Assembly: GCA_025594325.1 (NCBI GenBank)
Contig: JANHCV010000002.1
Location: forward strand, 2,728,001 to 2,792,000
DNA: 64,000 bases
DNA from: Blastocladiella emersonii ATCC 22665
Lineage: Eukaryota > Blastocladiomycota > Blastocladiomycetes > Blastocladiales > Blastocladiaceae
Reading direction: 5' to 3'
Part shown: one piece after another, positions 41,749-52,480 of the stretch
Numbering within the stretch: the stretch's first letter is position 1
How the letters are laid out: each line of letters starts with the position of its first letter
Made by a program: the position numbers and the translations under genes
Notes under the pieces: generated by a model
What the model was told of the DNA's origin: nothing
Databases searched by the model: none
What the model saw: the letters and a program-made list of their open reading frames with translations, nothing else

Positions 41749-42963
41749 CTACTCCTGCTGGTTGGTCGCGGGCGTGAACTGCACGTTACTGATCTTGACG
41801 TCGGGGAGGTCGGTCACGAAATCGGCGCCAAAGGCCATGCCCGGGGTGGCGGGGCCCTGCTTCTGGCGGACGCGGCCGTCAAAGACGCGGCGCGCGGCCT
41901 CGAGCGACGAGTAGGCCGTGAACAGGTAGCCCTCGGGGGTCACGACCGAGGCGCTGGCCTTGGCGCCCGTGGTGGCGTTGCGCACCTCGGCCCACACGTC
42001 CATGTCCCAGTCGCGGCCGGGCGCGGGCGGCGGGCCCGTGGCAAACTTGCGGGCCACGGCGAGCGTCGCCGACTTGACGAAGGGCACGTAGCGCAGGGCG
42101 AGCTTGAACAGCGGCGCGCCGTAGTAGACGACCGAGTCGAGCCCGGGCAGTGACGGCATGAACTCGTCGATGTTGGGGATGCCCGTGGTGAAGAAAGTCG
42201 CGTACGAGCTGCCGAGCGGGGCAAACGACACGTACTTATCGCCGACGGTCGGGAACAGCACGCGGCGCGACTTGTAGCTGACGCCCGTGTCCTTCATGAC
42301 ACCGTTGACGCGGGCGCCGGCGGCCACGTCCGTGACCATGCTCTCGATGGCCGAGGCCGCGGTGCCGCCGCTGATCATGCCGTTCTGGAAGGCGAGCGCG
42401 ATCTCGAGGTGGGTCGCGCCGGGCAGGGCCTCGGCCAGCTTGGCGGCGAGGCAGTCCATGGGCACAATGTCGAACCCGACGCCGCTGATGGCGAGGATGC
42501 CCGCGGAGGCGATCTCGGCAGCGTATTTCTCGAACAGGATGCGGAACACGGGTTGCTCGCCCGTGATGTCGAGGTAGTCGCACTTGTTGCGGATGCACGC
42601 GTGCAGCATGGGCTCTGCCGTGTGCAAGAACGGTCCCGCCATGTGAATCACGACGCGCACGTCCGCGAGCGCCGCATCGAGATCGGCGTCGTTGTCGAGA
42701 CCGCACGCGCGCCAGGGTAGGCCGGCGGCGTCGGCGAGCGGCTCGACGTTGGCCTGCGAGCGGCCGGCGAGCACGATGCGCGACTTGAAGAAGGCGTAGC
42801 GCTCGTCGCGCACAATCAGGTCGACCGTCTTCTTGCCCGTGAAGCTACACGGCGCGGGGGGTCGGCGTCAGGGTGTCTGCATCGTGGGCGGGTAGGGGTC
42901 ATCGGCGCGGCGAGCTTACCCGGTGGCTCCGTAGAGGAGGATCTTGCTTCCTTTGCGTGGCAT
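41749..42963 (-). CDS. Saccharopine-dehydrogenase-like oxidoreductase (trans-acting enoyl reductase type)
   Basis: Two exons, 42920-42963 and 41749-42844, joined over a 75-nt intron (GTAAGC donor, CCTGACGC branch, GTGTAG acceptor). The splice rebuilds the N-terminal Rossmann motif ILLYGATG+FTGKKTV (residues 8-22). The product is 379 residues. Other family-like stretches are IVLAGRSQANVEPLA, VVIHMAGPFLHTAEPMLHAC, CDYLDITGEQPVFR and ISGVGFDIVPMDCLAAKLAE. This is the saccharopine dehydrogenase-like/YNR-type family (human SCCPDH, mycobacterial trans-acting enoyl reductase), commonly on lipid droplets or membranes. The lysine-pathway enzyme itself differs. The reaction is unknown in fungi. It is divergent from IFT46 (309 bp). 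Confidence 0.85.
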
Positions 42964-43272
42964 GGTGTGTGTGGATATCGTTTGCTCCGTGATCCGTTGC
43001 AGTAGCGGGGAGAGAGAGAGTTGGAGGGGGAGGGGAGTCGCGGGGGTCGCCCGGCGATCGCTCCAGTCAGCGGCGGCCGGTCGGCCTGCCGGTCGGCCCG
43101 GCTGAGTCGAGCGTGAGCTTGCCCTGCCTATTTCACGCGTGGGCGGCGGATCCGCGCGCCCGCGTGGCGGTGGCGTGACGCGCGCGCGTCGGCGCAACGC
43201 GTCGCATCCCCCCTCTCCCCCCCGCAAATCAACGCACGCAAGCAACGCACGCCCGACCCCGACGGAAACTTC
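42964..43272. promoter_or_regulatory. Divergent upstream region, oxidoreductase / IFT46
   Basis: 309 bp between two divergent starts. No TATA box seen. It includes a purine-rich GGGGAGAGAGAGAGTTGGAG stretch (43007-43026) and a CCCCCCTCTCCCCCC run near 43209. It presumably carries both promoters. Confidence 0.4.
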
Positions 43273-45443
43273 ATGCAGCGCCCCGCCTCGGCTAGCCGGA
43301 AGGGCCGACCGTCGACCGCCGCCTCCGCCTCCGCCTCCGCCTCCGCCCCTCTCCTCGCCGCCCCCTCCGACCCGCACGCCACCGCCATGTCGTCCTCGCT
43401 CGGCGGCGCCCGCCCCGAGGCCGCCTACGCGGCCGCCTACGCCGAGGGCCGCTCCAGCGTCACGGGCACCTCGGACCTCGGCGGCGGCGGTCCGGACGAC
43501 AGCCGCGCGTCGTCGGCCGGCGCCACGTCCGAGGACCTGAGCTACGCAAAGTCGGTCGAGCGCTCGCTCAACCGCGCCGTCTCGGCCCGCACCAAGCAGC
43601 GCATCGAGGACAAGGACGCCCGCCTCGCCCAGCGCCTCGCCGAGCACGGGTCCCGCGCGCTCCTCCGCGGGGACGCGGACGACGACGAGGACGACGAGGG
43701 GTCCAGTGCGCTCGACGCGAGCGGGTCGGCCGCCGACGACGCCAACCGGCCCATCACCGCCCGCACCAAGCAGCAGCTCGACGACGACGGTACGCTCGCC
43801 TCCTCCTCTCCGCACCCCGCACCTCCGCTGCCTCAAGTGCCGACACCATAGCCGACCAGAAACCCTCGCCCGCCAACTCCAACTAGAAATGCTCTACGAC
43901 CTGCACGGCAGCTCGGGCAAGGGCGTGTCCGGCGCCGTGGGCGGCCACGCGTCGCCGCCCGCGCTCCAGGGCTCGTCCGGGTCGCTCCTGCGCGAGGGCA
44001 CCGCCACCGACAACCTCTCGGTCACGGGCCGGAGCGCCGCGCGCGGGAACGGCGTCGGCAGCACCTCGCTCTCGGGCAACCTCGCCGGCTCGCAGCCCGT
44101 CGGCCTCGGCAACGAGTACGCCGGCTCGGGATACGTCCGGCCCAGCCTCACCACCCTCGGCGGGCCCGCCGGCGAGATGGGCCGCACCAGTCCCACGGGC
44201 ATGGGCGGCGATCCCGACGGCAACTCGCCCAGCCCGAGTCTCCCCGGCCGCCAGTCCAAGGGCGGCCTGCAGCGGTCCACCAACGCCGCCGACCTGCTCG
44301 GCGAGAACACCGAGTCCGAGTCGGTCTGGGACACGGACAAGGACCAGATGGTCTGTTGCGCTCCTCACCTGTTTCGGTTCTGCTGCTAACTAGTTCTCGC
44401 CGTGTAGACGGACCACGGCTCGCCCTCGCCCGAGTACGCACCATCTTGCACACTCTCGCCGCACCCCCGACTGACCCTTATTTTGCGGCGGTAGACCACC
44501 CGTCAGCCCGAGCGACCTCGAGGCCCTCTTCTCGTACATTGGCCAGTTCAAGCCCGAGCCCATCGAGCTCGAGCCCGTCCTCAAGCCGTTCCTGCCCGAC
44601 TACATCCCAGCCATCGGCGACCTCGAGGCCATGATCAAGATCCCGCCGCCGGGCTCGACGGCCGCCGCGAGCACCACCACCGCGGGCAAGACCCAGTCGC
44701 CCGCCGTGGCCGCCGCCGCCGAGAGCAACCTGAGCTTCTACCACGACCTCGGCATCACGGTGCTCGACGAGCCCGCCGCCAAGCAGAGCGACCCGGCCGT
44801 CCTGCACTACCAGCTCAAGGCGCTGGCCAAGACGTCGGTGCTCGCGTCCGAGGTCGAGGCGCCCGGGCTCGTGCACGCGATCCTGGCCCACGACCCGGCC
44901 AAAAAGCTCGACGACTGGATCGCCAGCACCGACGCCCCCGACTGGACCGCGTCGCGCGCCGGCGCCGCCGCCTACGCGCCCGTCCGCGGCCGGTTCCCGC
45001 CCATTGACCGCCTCATGGCCGCGTGGGACGACGAGTTTGCCAGCGGGTCGTCGGGCGCCAACGACCTCATCCACGCCGCCACCCAGGTCGTCGACCCCGC
45101 CACGGGCGCCGGCCTCCTCGGCGCGCTCGACCTCCCGCTTGCCGACGCGGTACGTCTCGCGTGCGCTATCCTGCAGATCCCCGTGTACGCGGGCGGCGGC
45201 AAGGACGGCGGCAGCAAGGGCGCGGCGGGCGCTGCGGCGGGGAACAGCAGCAACCCGCGCGCGCTCATTGACGCACTGCACTGCTTCTTCGAACTGTATG
45301 CGGGGTTCAGCGAGAGCCAGCACTTCAACAACTCGGGCAACAGCATGAACGGGCTCGACGGGATTGGGTCCGGGTCCGGGTCGGGCATCGACATGACGGG
45401 GCTCGACACGGTCGTGTACCGGTCCGACTCCATGGACGAGTGA
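43273..45443 (+). CDS. IFT46: Intraflagellar transport protein 46
   Basis: Four exons: 43273-43789, 43887-44350, 44408-44433 and 44495-45443. Introns are 97, 57 and 61 nt (GTACGC, GTCTGT and GTACGC donors; GCTAACT and GACTGACC branches in the last two), all in phase. The product is 651 residues. The N-terminal 350 are low-complexity with acidic patches. Residues about 375-620 match the IFT46 core: SDLEALFSYIGQFKPEPIEL, LKPFLPDYIPAIGDLEAMIK, LGITVLDEPAAKQSDPAVLH, LPLADAVRLACAILQIPVY and LHCFFELYAGFSESQHF. IFT46 is a subunit of the IFT-B complex that carries axonemal cargo (outer-arm dynein) into cilia, so this fungus should build a flagellum. The N-terminal extension is longer than usual. The next gene on the same strand is MORN3-like, 174 bp on. 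Confidence 0.88.
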
Positions 45444-45617
45444 ACGGGTCTTGCGCACTTGAATACTATATGCATTTCTCCGGAGATCGGCTGCGAGACA
45501 GGTGAGGAGACACGCGCGCGTGACCACGCGTCGCGCCACACTTCGGCGAACCGAGGTCGCGTCGACTCCTCTCGCTGCTGCTCCTCATAGACGAAAAGCA
45601 CATGTAATACGGCCACA

Positions 45618-46706
45618 ATGCCCCATGCAACCACGAGCCAGACGACCGAGAAGCCCGCGCGCGTCGCGCGCAACTGGCACGAGCGCGACGAGTGGAGCAA
45701 GAAGAGCGGGCTGCACGCCACGGTCCACTTCATGAACGGCGACAACTACACGGGCGAGTGGCTCAACAACCTGCGCCACGGCCGCGGCACCCACGTCAGC
45801 AAGGACAAGGGCTTCGTCTACGAGGGCCAGTGGGCCGACGACAAGCGCGCGGGGTTCGGCACCCTGTCGGTGCCCGTGCGCGACGGCGCCCCCGGCGACT
45901 CGCGGCTGTCGTCGTCGTCGTCGCTCTCATCCTCGTCCAGCTCGGCCGCGCGCGAGGGCCTCATGGGTCCCGCCAAGTCGACGAAGCCGCCGGGCCTCCG
46001 CGGGCTCGTCCCGCAGGCCATGCGCAAGGTGTACGCGGGCGACTGGGTCGACGACATGCGCAGCGGCGTCGGCACCGCCTACTACACGGACGGCGGCCGG
46101 TACGAGGGCCAGTGGAGCCGCAACGTGCGCAGCGGCTGGGGCACCATGTACTACGCCGACGGGTCGCGGTACGACGGCGAGTGGCGCGACGGCAAGCGCC
46201 ACGGCCAGGGCATCCTCCTTCTCGGTGCGTCGTTCCTCGCGGTCGCCGTGTCGTGGGGGCAGCGGCTAACCCGTGAGGTGTAGAAAACCTCGACCGCTAC
46301 GAGGGCATCTTCGTCAACGACATGAAGGAGGGCCCCGGCAAGTTCTTCTTCAAGCAGCGCCGCCAGGTCTACGAGGGCGAGTGGAGCGCCGACATGCCAA
46401 AGTGCGGCGTCATCCACGACCTCGAGGCCCGCGCCATCCGCGGCGGCGCCGGACTCGTCACCGACAGCCAGGGCAAGCTCATCAAGTCGCGGATCCCTGT
46501 CGTACGTTCGCTTTCTCGGTACTGCTCATCGCGCGCACAGACTAACTGACACCCGCAACCTGATCATCTAGCTTGAGCTCGCCGACCCCGAGGGCGTGCT
46601 GGCCGCGCGGCGGCAGGAGATCATGGAAGACCGCGTCGAGCGGCTGCTGCAGCCCGGCCGCAGCGGCGCGGGCGGCAGTGACGGGGATGATGATGGCGAC
46701 CAGTAG
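45618..46706 (+). CDS. MORN3: MORN-repeat protein, MORN3-like
   Basis: Three exons: 45618-46224, 46284-46501 and 46572-46706. Introns are 59 and 70 nt (GTGCGT and GTACGT donors; GGCTAACC and AACTGACA branches), in phase. The product is 319 residues. MORN units include YTGEWLNNLRHGRGT, YEGQWADDKRAGFGT, YAGDWVDDMRSGVGT, YEGQWSRNVRSGWGT, YDGEWRDGKRHGQGI, YEGIFVNDMKEGPGKFF and YEGEWSADMPKCGVI. The tail RIPVLELADPEGVLAARRQE matches the end of MORN3. A Ser-rich loop (about 97-115) interrupts the array. MORN3 proteins are found in sperm flagella and other ciliated cells, so the position next to IFT46 supports a flagellar role. It is convergent with Ssz1 (83 bp). Confidence 0.8.
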
Positions 46707-46789
46707 CGAAGATGGTGTTGAGAGGAATGAGCACGTTATATAGATGGGGGAGAGTTCCACTTGCTAGAGCACACACACACAGCGTCCGC

Positions 46790-48607
46790 TTACAGGTCGA
46801 GCGTGATATGGACCTTGTGCGCCGTCTTCTTCTCGATGCCCGTAGCCGAGACGTGGAGCTTGCCCTCGGCGCTGACCGTGAATACGAGCTCGACCTTGTC
46901 GAGCGCCTGGCCAGCCGTGGCCTCGACGGCGAGCTCGCCGAGGAGCGTGCCCTTGTACAGCGGGATGGCGTCCTCCTCCTCGTCGTCGTCCTCGTTCTCC
47001 TCGTCGCTCTCCTCGGCCTCGTCGTCCGACTCGGGCAGGGGCTCGAGCTCGCGGCCCTCGGCGACCTGGACCAGCACGTTGGCGGCGTCGGCAACGGGCA
47101 CGATGACGGCGTGCTTGACGGGGATGGGCGTGTCGCGGGGGATGACCGTGACAAAGTGGCCCTTGGTGTCGAGCACGCCAATGGCGTGGGTGAGGTGGGG
47201 CGCGGCCGTCTCGCGGTCGGCGTGCTCGGCGCCGTGCGCTGTGTGGTGGGCGGCGGGCTGCAGGCCGTGGATGGCGGTGCCGAAGGCGACGGCCTCGTCG
47301 CCGTCGATCTGGGTCTCGATGGCGGCGCGGCCAAACTTGTTCTCGAACATGCGCTGGACGAAGGGGGTGAAGGCGACGCCGCCGACGAGCAGCACGTGGT
47401 CGACCTCGTCCGCGTCCACGTTCTGGGCCTCGAGGAAGTCGGTGATGCCGGCGTCGAGCTGGCGCTTCCACTTGGCAGCGAGGGTCTCGAAGCGCGTGCG
47501 GTTGACGCTGGACACGTAGTCGATGCCCTCGTAGAAGGACTCGACGTGGCAGTTGGCAATGGTGGCCTGCGACAGCACCTTGCGGGCAATCTCGCACGCC
47601 ACGAGCAGCTTCTCGGTAGCCTTGCGGTTGGTGGTGGTGTCGTGCTGCGTGCGCTTCTTGAAGTCGGCGGCAAAGTGGCCGGCGAGGGCCTGGTCGAGCG
47701 TGACACCGCCGATCGGGAGGGTGGTGTGGGCGATCGGGGTGATGAGGCCGGCAAACTGGTTCATGAGCGAGATGGTGGTGGACGAGGCGCCGACGTCGGC
47801 GACGACGGTCACGCCGTTGCAGCCCGTGTGGCCGACGGTGCGCTTGATGTGCTCGTAGGCGAGGGTGGCGGCGACGGGCTCGGGGATCAGGGAGGCGACC
47901 TCCATGCCGGCGGCCTGGGCGGCGCGGACGAGAGACTGCTGCTGCTCGGACGAGAAGTCGGTCGGGTACGACAGCACGCAGCGGGCGACGCGGGCGCCCG
48001 TGTACGACTCGGCCGACTGCTTGAGGGTGCGCAGCAGGACCGTGGTCAGGTTCTCGGGGGTGTAGCGGGTGGTCAGCTCCTCGGGCTCGTCCTCGTCCTT
48101 GGCGTTGTCGGGCAGCACGTAGTGGGTCAGGACAAACTCGGGGAAGCCGTCGGCGTTCTCCTCGACGGGCACGGGCGTAGCCTTGGCGGCGGCGTCCACC
48201 TTGGGGTCGGCGAACTTGAGGCCGACCAGCGGCACGAAGCGGCGCACGGTGCCGACCATGTTGCGGATCATCTGGGCCTTGGCGGCGGTGCCGGCAATCT
48301 CCTCGGAGCCGGCAATGGCGACGATGGCGGGGATCTGGCGCTCGCCGTCCTCGTTGGCAATGATCTCGCCGCGCTGGCCAGCCTCGGCGGGCAGCAGCGT
48401 GAAGGTCGCGTACTCGGAGCCGAGCGAGAAGGCCACCGTGATCTCGGCCTTGGCGGCCTCCTCGGCGGCAGCGGCGGCGGGCGCGGGCGACGCGGCGCCG
48501 TCCTGCGCGGGCACCTCGGCGGCGGGCGTCGCGGGGCGCGAGTCCTTCTTCTTCTGCGGCGCGGCCTGCTTCTTCTTGCCGGAGTTGTTGTTGCGCTTGG
48601 GCGGCAT
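46790..48607 (-). CDS. SSZ1: Atypical Hsp70 of the ribosome-associated complex, Ssz1-like
   Basis: Single exon, 605 residues, ATG at 48607. A Lys/Ala-rich N-terminal extension of about 55 residues is followed by an Hsp70 ATPase-like domain: ITVAFSLGSEYATF replaces the usual IGIDLGTT, then NEDGERQIPAIVAI, VLSYPTDFSSEQQQSLVRAA, LIPEPVAATLAYEH, TVVADVGASSTTISLMN and DHVLLVGGVAFTPFVQ. The phosphate-binding loop has drifted from DLGTT, as in Ssz1, which binds ATP without needing hydrolysis. The C-terminal part is short, with an acidic stretch (DDEAEESDEENEDDDEEED) and a beta-domain end (YKGTLLGELAVEA, KLHVSATGIEKKTAHKVHIT). Ssz1 pairs with Zuo1 on ribosomes to help Ssb fold nascent chains. An Hsp110 or other Hsp70 is less likely given the length. 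Confidence 0.85.
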   Translation of the reverse strand: MPPKRNNNSGKKKQAAPQKKKDSRPATPAAEVPAQDGAASPAPAAAAAEEAAKAEITVAFSLGSEYATFTLLPAEAGQRGEIIANEDGERQIPAIVAIAGSEEIAGTAAKAQMIRNMVGTVRRFVPLVGLKFADPKVDAAAKATPVPVEENADGFPEFVLTHYVLPDNAKDEDEPEELTTRYTPENLTTVLLRTLKQSAESYTGARVARCVLSYPTDFSSEQQQSLVRAAQAAGMEVASLIPEPVAATLAYEHIKRTVGHTGCNGVTVVADVGASSTTISLMNQFAGLITPIAHTTLPIGGVTLDQALAGHFAADFKKRTQHDTTTNRKATEKLLVACEIARKVLSQATIANCHVESFYEGIDYVSSVNRTRFETLAAKWKRQLDAGITDFLEAQNVDADEVDHVLLVGGVAFTPFVQRMFENKFGRAAIETQIDGDEAVAFGTAIHGLQPAAHHTAHGAEHADRETAAPHLTHAIGVLDTKGHFVTVIPRDTPIPVKHAVIVPVADAANVLVQVAEGRELEPLPESDDEAEESDEENEDDDEEEDAIPLYKGTLLGELAVEATAGQALDKVELVFTVSAEGKLHVSATGIEKKTAHKVHITLDL

Positions 48608-48932
48608 GGTGCAGGGGATCGGCGGCGGCGAGTCGGCGGGTACGGAGCAAAGCGGGCGCGGCGAGGTCGGCGATGGCGAGGGGCCGTCCGTGGCGGCGAA
48701 GGGGCCGCACGCAGCGACCCGCGACCGAGCGAGCGACCCGGCCCCGCGAAGAACGTGTTTGCGAGGGTAGGCTGACGGCACGTGGACGGGCGCTGAGGCC
48801 TCCGCCTGCGTGCCCCCTCAGTGCCCCCTGGTGTTGTCGCGGCCGCTCTCTCGCCTCACTCTCGCTGATCCCAGCACGCCCCACGAAGCCGCTACGCATC
48901 AACGTAACCCACTTACTGCAACGGAACCGAGC
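48608..48932. promoter_or_regulatory. Divergent upstream region, SSZ1 / uL13m
   Basis: 325 bp shared by two translation-related genes, cytosolic Ssz1 and mitochondrial uL13m. No TATA box was recognised. Open frame runs into it from the uL13m side but lacks conserved residues. Confidence 0.4.
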
Positions 48933-49418
48933 ATGTCGCAGGCCATCGGAACCACGTCCCTCGCCTACGCGCGCGTGTGGCACGAGGTCAACCTGCGCGG
49001 CAAGGTGCTGGGCCGCGTCGCGCCCGAGATCGCCAAGCTGCTCATGGGCAAGAACAAGCCCATCTACGACCCCGCCGCCAACTGCGGCGACTTTGTCGTC
49101 GTCACCAACGCCGCCCACGTCATGGTCACCGGCAACAAGGCCCAGCAGAAGCTGTACCGCTACCACACGGGCCACCCGGGCGGCCTGCGCGAGATCCCCT
49201 TCGACAAGATGCTCGCCAGCAAGCCCGAACAGGTCATCCGCCACGCCGTCAGCGGCATGCTGCCCAAGAACAAGATCCGCAACGACCGCCTCTCGCGCCT
49301 GCTCATCTTCCCCGGCAAGGAGCACCCCTACAAGGCCAACATCAAGAAGTCCTACGTCCAGCCCGCCGCCTACGCCCCCGCATTGGACTTGGCCGCCGAC
49401 CCATCCCTGCGCGTCTAG
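48933..49418 (+). CDS. MRPL23: Mitochondrial ribosomal protein uL13m
   Basis: Single exon, 161 residues from ATG 48933, close to the 163 residues of yeast Mrpl23. Bacterial-type L13 features are ARVWHEVNLRGKVLGRVA, APEIAKLLMGKNKPIYDP, GDFVVVTNAAHVMVTGNK, YRYHTGHPGGLREIPFD, VIRHAVSGMLPKNKIRNDRL and LIFPGKEHPY. The bacterial character, with no cytosolic uL13 features, marks it as the mitochondrial large-subunit protein. No separate cleavable presequence is obvious; the N-terminus is as short as in yeast. Confidence 0.9.
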   Translation: MSQAIGTTSLAYARVWHEVNLRGKVLGRVAPEIAKLLMGKNKPIYDPAANCGDFVVVTNAAHVMVTGNKAQQKLYRYHTGHPGGLREIPFDKMLASKPEQVIRHAVSGMLPKNKIRNDRLSRLLIFPGKEHPYKANIKKSYVQPAAYAPALDLAADPSLRV

Positions 49419-52400
49419 GTCGCCGCGTCACCCCTCACCTGTCTGTCCATACTATAGTCTGCCTGTCTGTATCCCTGTCTTCGGGCCGATCCCCGTGATT
49501 CTCAGCGCGCGAGAGTCGGTCAGGAGAAGTGGGGATTCATGCAACGTGGAACATTGACGAGCGTCACGGTACGCCTGGTGCCACGCAGGGTCTCTCGAAC
49601 GGACCGCCGCCGACTCGCGTGAGCTTTCCTGGGATCGGCGGACGCCGTCGTTTCAATGAACCACTCATACCCGCATCACCGATTCCGAAACGTCGCCCTT
49701 AAGCATCGTGTCGACGGCGGCCTAGCCGCGTGGCCGCCTGCAGCGCGCCGATACCCTCGGACCAAGCCGAGAGACGCGTCACCTTGATCATGTCGCCATC
49801 CACAACGGAATCCTTGGAGATGAAGGCCGTGGCGATCACCACGCCCGCCTTCTTGACCAGCGGGTCGAGCACGATGCACGGCCGGCTTGTATCGCCGGAT
49901 AAAGATGAAGGCGAGGCTATCGGTCAGTTTTGCGACGTGAGTGCAGGACAGCGCGCTACCTTGAGGGAGTAGTCGGGAGGTGAGCACGCGGGCATGCAGA
50001 AGGAGATCCTGGAACGCTGGCGTGTAATGGGAGCCCATGGAAGCTCGCGTCGCGTGGACATGGAGTTGAGAGTCGCGTACCGTCCATGATCCTGGCTCCC
50101 GTGTGCAGCATGTGCGCGCGGCAAATGAAAACCGCATTCGTGAGGGAGAGACGCGGCTACATGGCTGCGAGGACGTACAAGCCCGCGCGTCGCGGCCGGC
50201 GGCGTAGAAGACGCGGTAGAGCAGGATCTGGGAGGGTGTCCATGCGTCGCGGTACGGTTAGGCGATCATGGTAAACATGTAATTCGAGGGCGAGGAGGTT
50301 GGGACGGCATGGGCAGCATCGAGAACATTGCCGTGGCCGTGCCGAAGGTCAAGGAAGCACAATTTTCAACGCACTCCACGGAGTGGCCGATGCCGTGGTC
50401 GCGGGCGAAAGTGCGCGAGCGCTGGCGAACCTGGATAGCGTCCGGGGCCGGGCACTCGAGCAGTGCAAGCAAGGCAGGGCTGCTCGAGCGGCCCTCAGCG
50501 CAGAGCCGTGACCCGCTGCTGGTCCGTTCGTGCGGTACAAGAGGCATCAGTGACCGCGAAGGAGCGAGCTGCTCGGCAAAGTGGACGTGTTCGCGTGGCT
50601 TGATGCGAAAGCGACAGCTCGTCGAGGGGAGGAGGTTTTCGGGACGATATATAAAGTAGCATGGGACGTGACGCCTGCCACCGTGGCAAGATTCCAAAGG
50701 GTTGGAGAGGGCGAAAGGGCGCAAGGACTCGGCGGCGCGGGCAAGAGTAGGGTTCGGACAGCGAGCGGGAAAGGGGCAAGATAGAAGGTCGCCGACTTGG
50801 GGGAGCGAGTTTCGCGGGGAAGCGGTTGTGAGCGAGCGACCCGCACGTAGGTAAGCCGTTGGCGAAAGCGCATGTAGCGAGATGAAGCGAGTCGACAGCG
50901 AGAGGGCCGACCCGCCGCTCGCCAAGACCGAAAAGCAGCACCGGGCTGGCCAGACTGCGTGGGGCGGTTGCCGGAGCGCGCGGATGAGATGAGAGGGGGC
51001 CCGGCGAAAACGTCGGGCGCGGTTCGAACAGCGAGAGGAGCGTGAGCAGCGCGGGTGGCCGGTCCGCGGCCGACCACGTAGCGCGCAGTCTGCGGGCCGG
51101 TCGTTGCGTGTGAGTTCCATAGCGGGTCGATACATCCAGATTGTCGCTGAGAGCCGTCGGCAGCGCGGGGCGACGGGGGAACAAGTCGAGCCCGGCTCGG
51201 CGAAATGAACGCACGGGCTCGGCCAGCCCACGTGAAGCAGCTGTCGCAGAACTCGGACGCGTCGGCGTGGCGCGTCGCGTAGGTCACGCACGAGGCCCGC
51301 CGCGAGAAGTGTGCCGCCGACGGGTCGACGCTCGATTGCGATCGGATTCCCATGCCGCAAACGTGAATGAAGTCGCCGCGGCGCCGCACCACGGGCAACA
51401 CGACGTAAAACTGCAATGGAAAGTTCTCGCGGCATGACGGTGAGCCGCCGCGCCGTGGCGCTCCCGGGGATGACGAAGACGTTGCCGCAAGTGTCGGTCG
51501 GCGTGCTGGAGTGCGAGGAGAGTACGTCGGCGGTCGGACGGGCGACGGTCAGCGGGTGCGGGCGGTGATCAAATGGAGCGAGCGAGCGTGAGACCCGACG
51601 GGCGCCAGGCGGGCGGCGGCGCGCGCGACGCGGTTTCACACGCCGAGACATCACGCATGCGATCACCCGGCGTTTGGAACTAAGCCCGCCCACACGACCG
51701 AGGCATCGCCGCCCGCTCGGTGCATCGCTGTCGGCGCGTCGGCGGTAGCGGCGGGCGCCGCGTCAGCCCCACGGTTGCGCCGCGCGACCACCGACCCAGC
51801 CCGGCCGCGCGCACCCGGCGTCGCCCGCGGGCGTCGTTGCATCGGGTTTCCATCCGTGTTCATCGACTCTGCCGCCCGCCGCGCGCGCATTGCAGCGTGT
51901 GTCGGGGGGAAAGCGGGCGGGAATACGAGAGCGGGGCGAGCCGTGGCGCAGCGCGCGCTGCCTGCCCGCGAGCGACCGACCAGCGCCCCCGTGACCGCCG
52001 CGCACTTCCGCCTCCACCTCCCCTTCTCACCCTCGTCTCGGAACCAGACCCGCGCGCCCGCCCCGCCCGACCTGCCACCTCTCGGCCGCGCGGGCGCTCA
52101 GCCGCCGCCGCCGTCACTCCTGTCGGCGCGTGCGTGTCTCGCGCCCGCCGTGTCTCGCACGCGCCGCGACGCGTCGACCACTGTCTCCCCCTCGGCCCCA
52201 GGCCCGGCGCTGCACATCGAATATGCGCGCCGTCTAGCACGGTGCAACCGCCGCCCGCCGCCCGCGGGCCGGCTGCCCCGCTGCCCCCGCTGCCCCCGCT
52301 GCCCCTGCTGCCCCGCTGCCCGCACCCCCTCCGCCCGAGATCGCCGCGCTGCGCTGCCCCCTCGACGCTTTCCTCAAACCAAAAACCCGTGCGATCCGTT

Positions 52401-52480
52401 GCATACGAACCATCGAATCATCTGAATCGCGCACCCAATCCCCGTCCGACTGCGCACCCTCCGCGCCGTCAACCCCCACC
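49419..52480. other. 3 kb without an intact gene; exon-like pieces on the minus strand
   Basis: Contains the remnant listed at 49690-50245. A 475-codon minus frame (50266-51693) has the composition of a shadow and starts with no ATG context. Near 51200-51420 a second minus frame (FYVVLPVVRRRGDFIHVCGM) follows an acceptor-like TTGCAG, but I could not place its partners. From 51720 to 52480 the sequence is Pro/Arg-coding GC-rich leader of the next gene. Confidence 0.35.
49690..50245 (-). pseudogene. Exon-like pieces of an unidentified protein
   Basis: Minus strand, in order: SQILLYRVFYAAGRDARA (about 50175-50240), ICRAHMLHTGARIMDG ending at a GTACGC donor (about 50075-50125), KLTDSLAFIFIRRYK (about 49890-49935), and a last exon CIVLDPLVKKAGVVIATAFI to a stop near 49700, containing DGDMIKVTRLSAWSEG. 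The pieces look coding and some borders have splice-like signals. I could not join them all in phase or find a start. Family not recognised. Confidence 0.3.

Noticed and set aside
46712-48775. 687-codon plus-strand and 853-codon minus-strand frames over SSZ1
   Set aside because: Both are out-of-frame shadows of the Hsp70 coding sequence.
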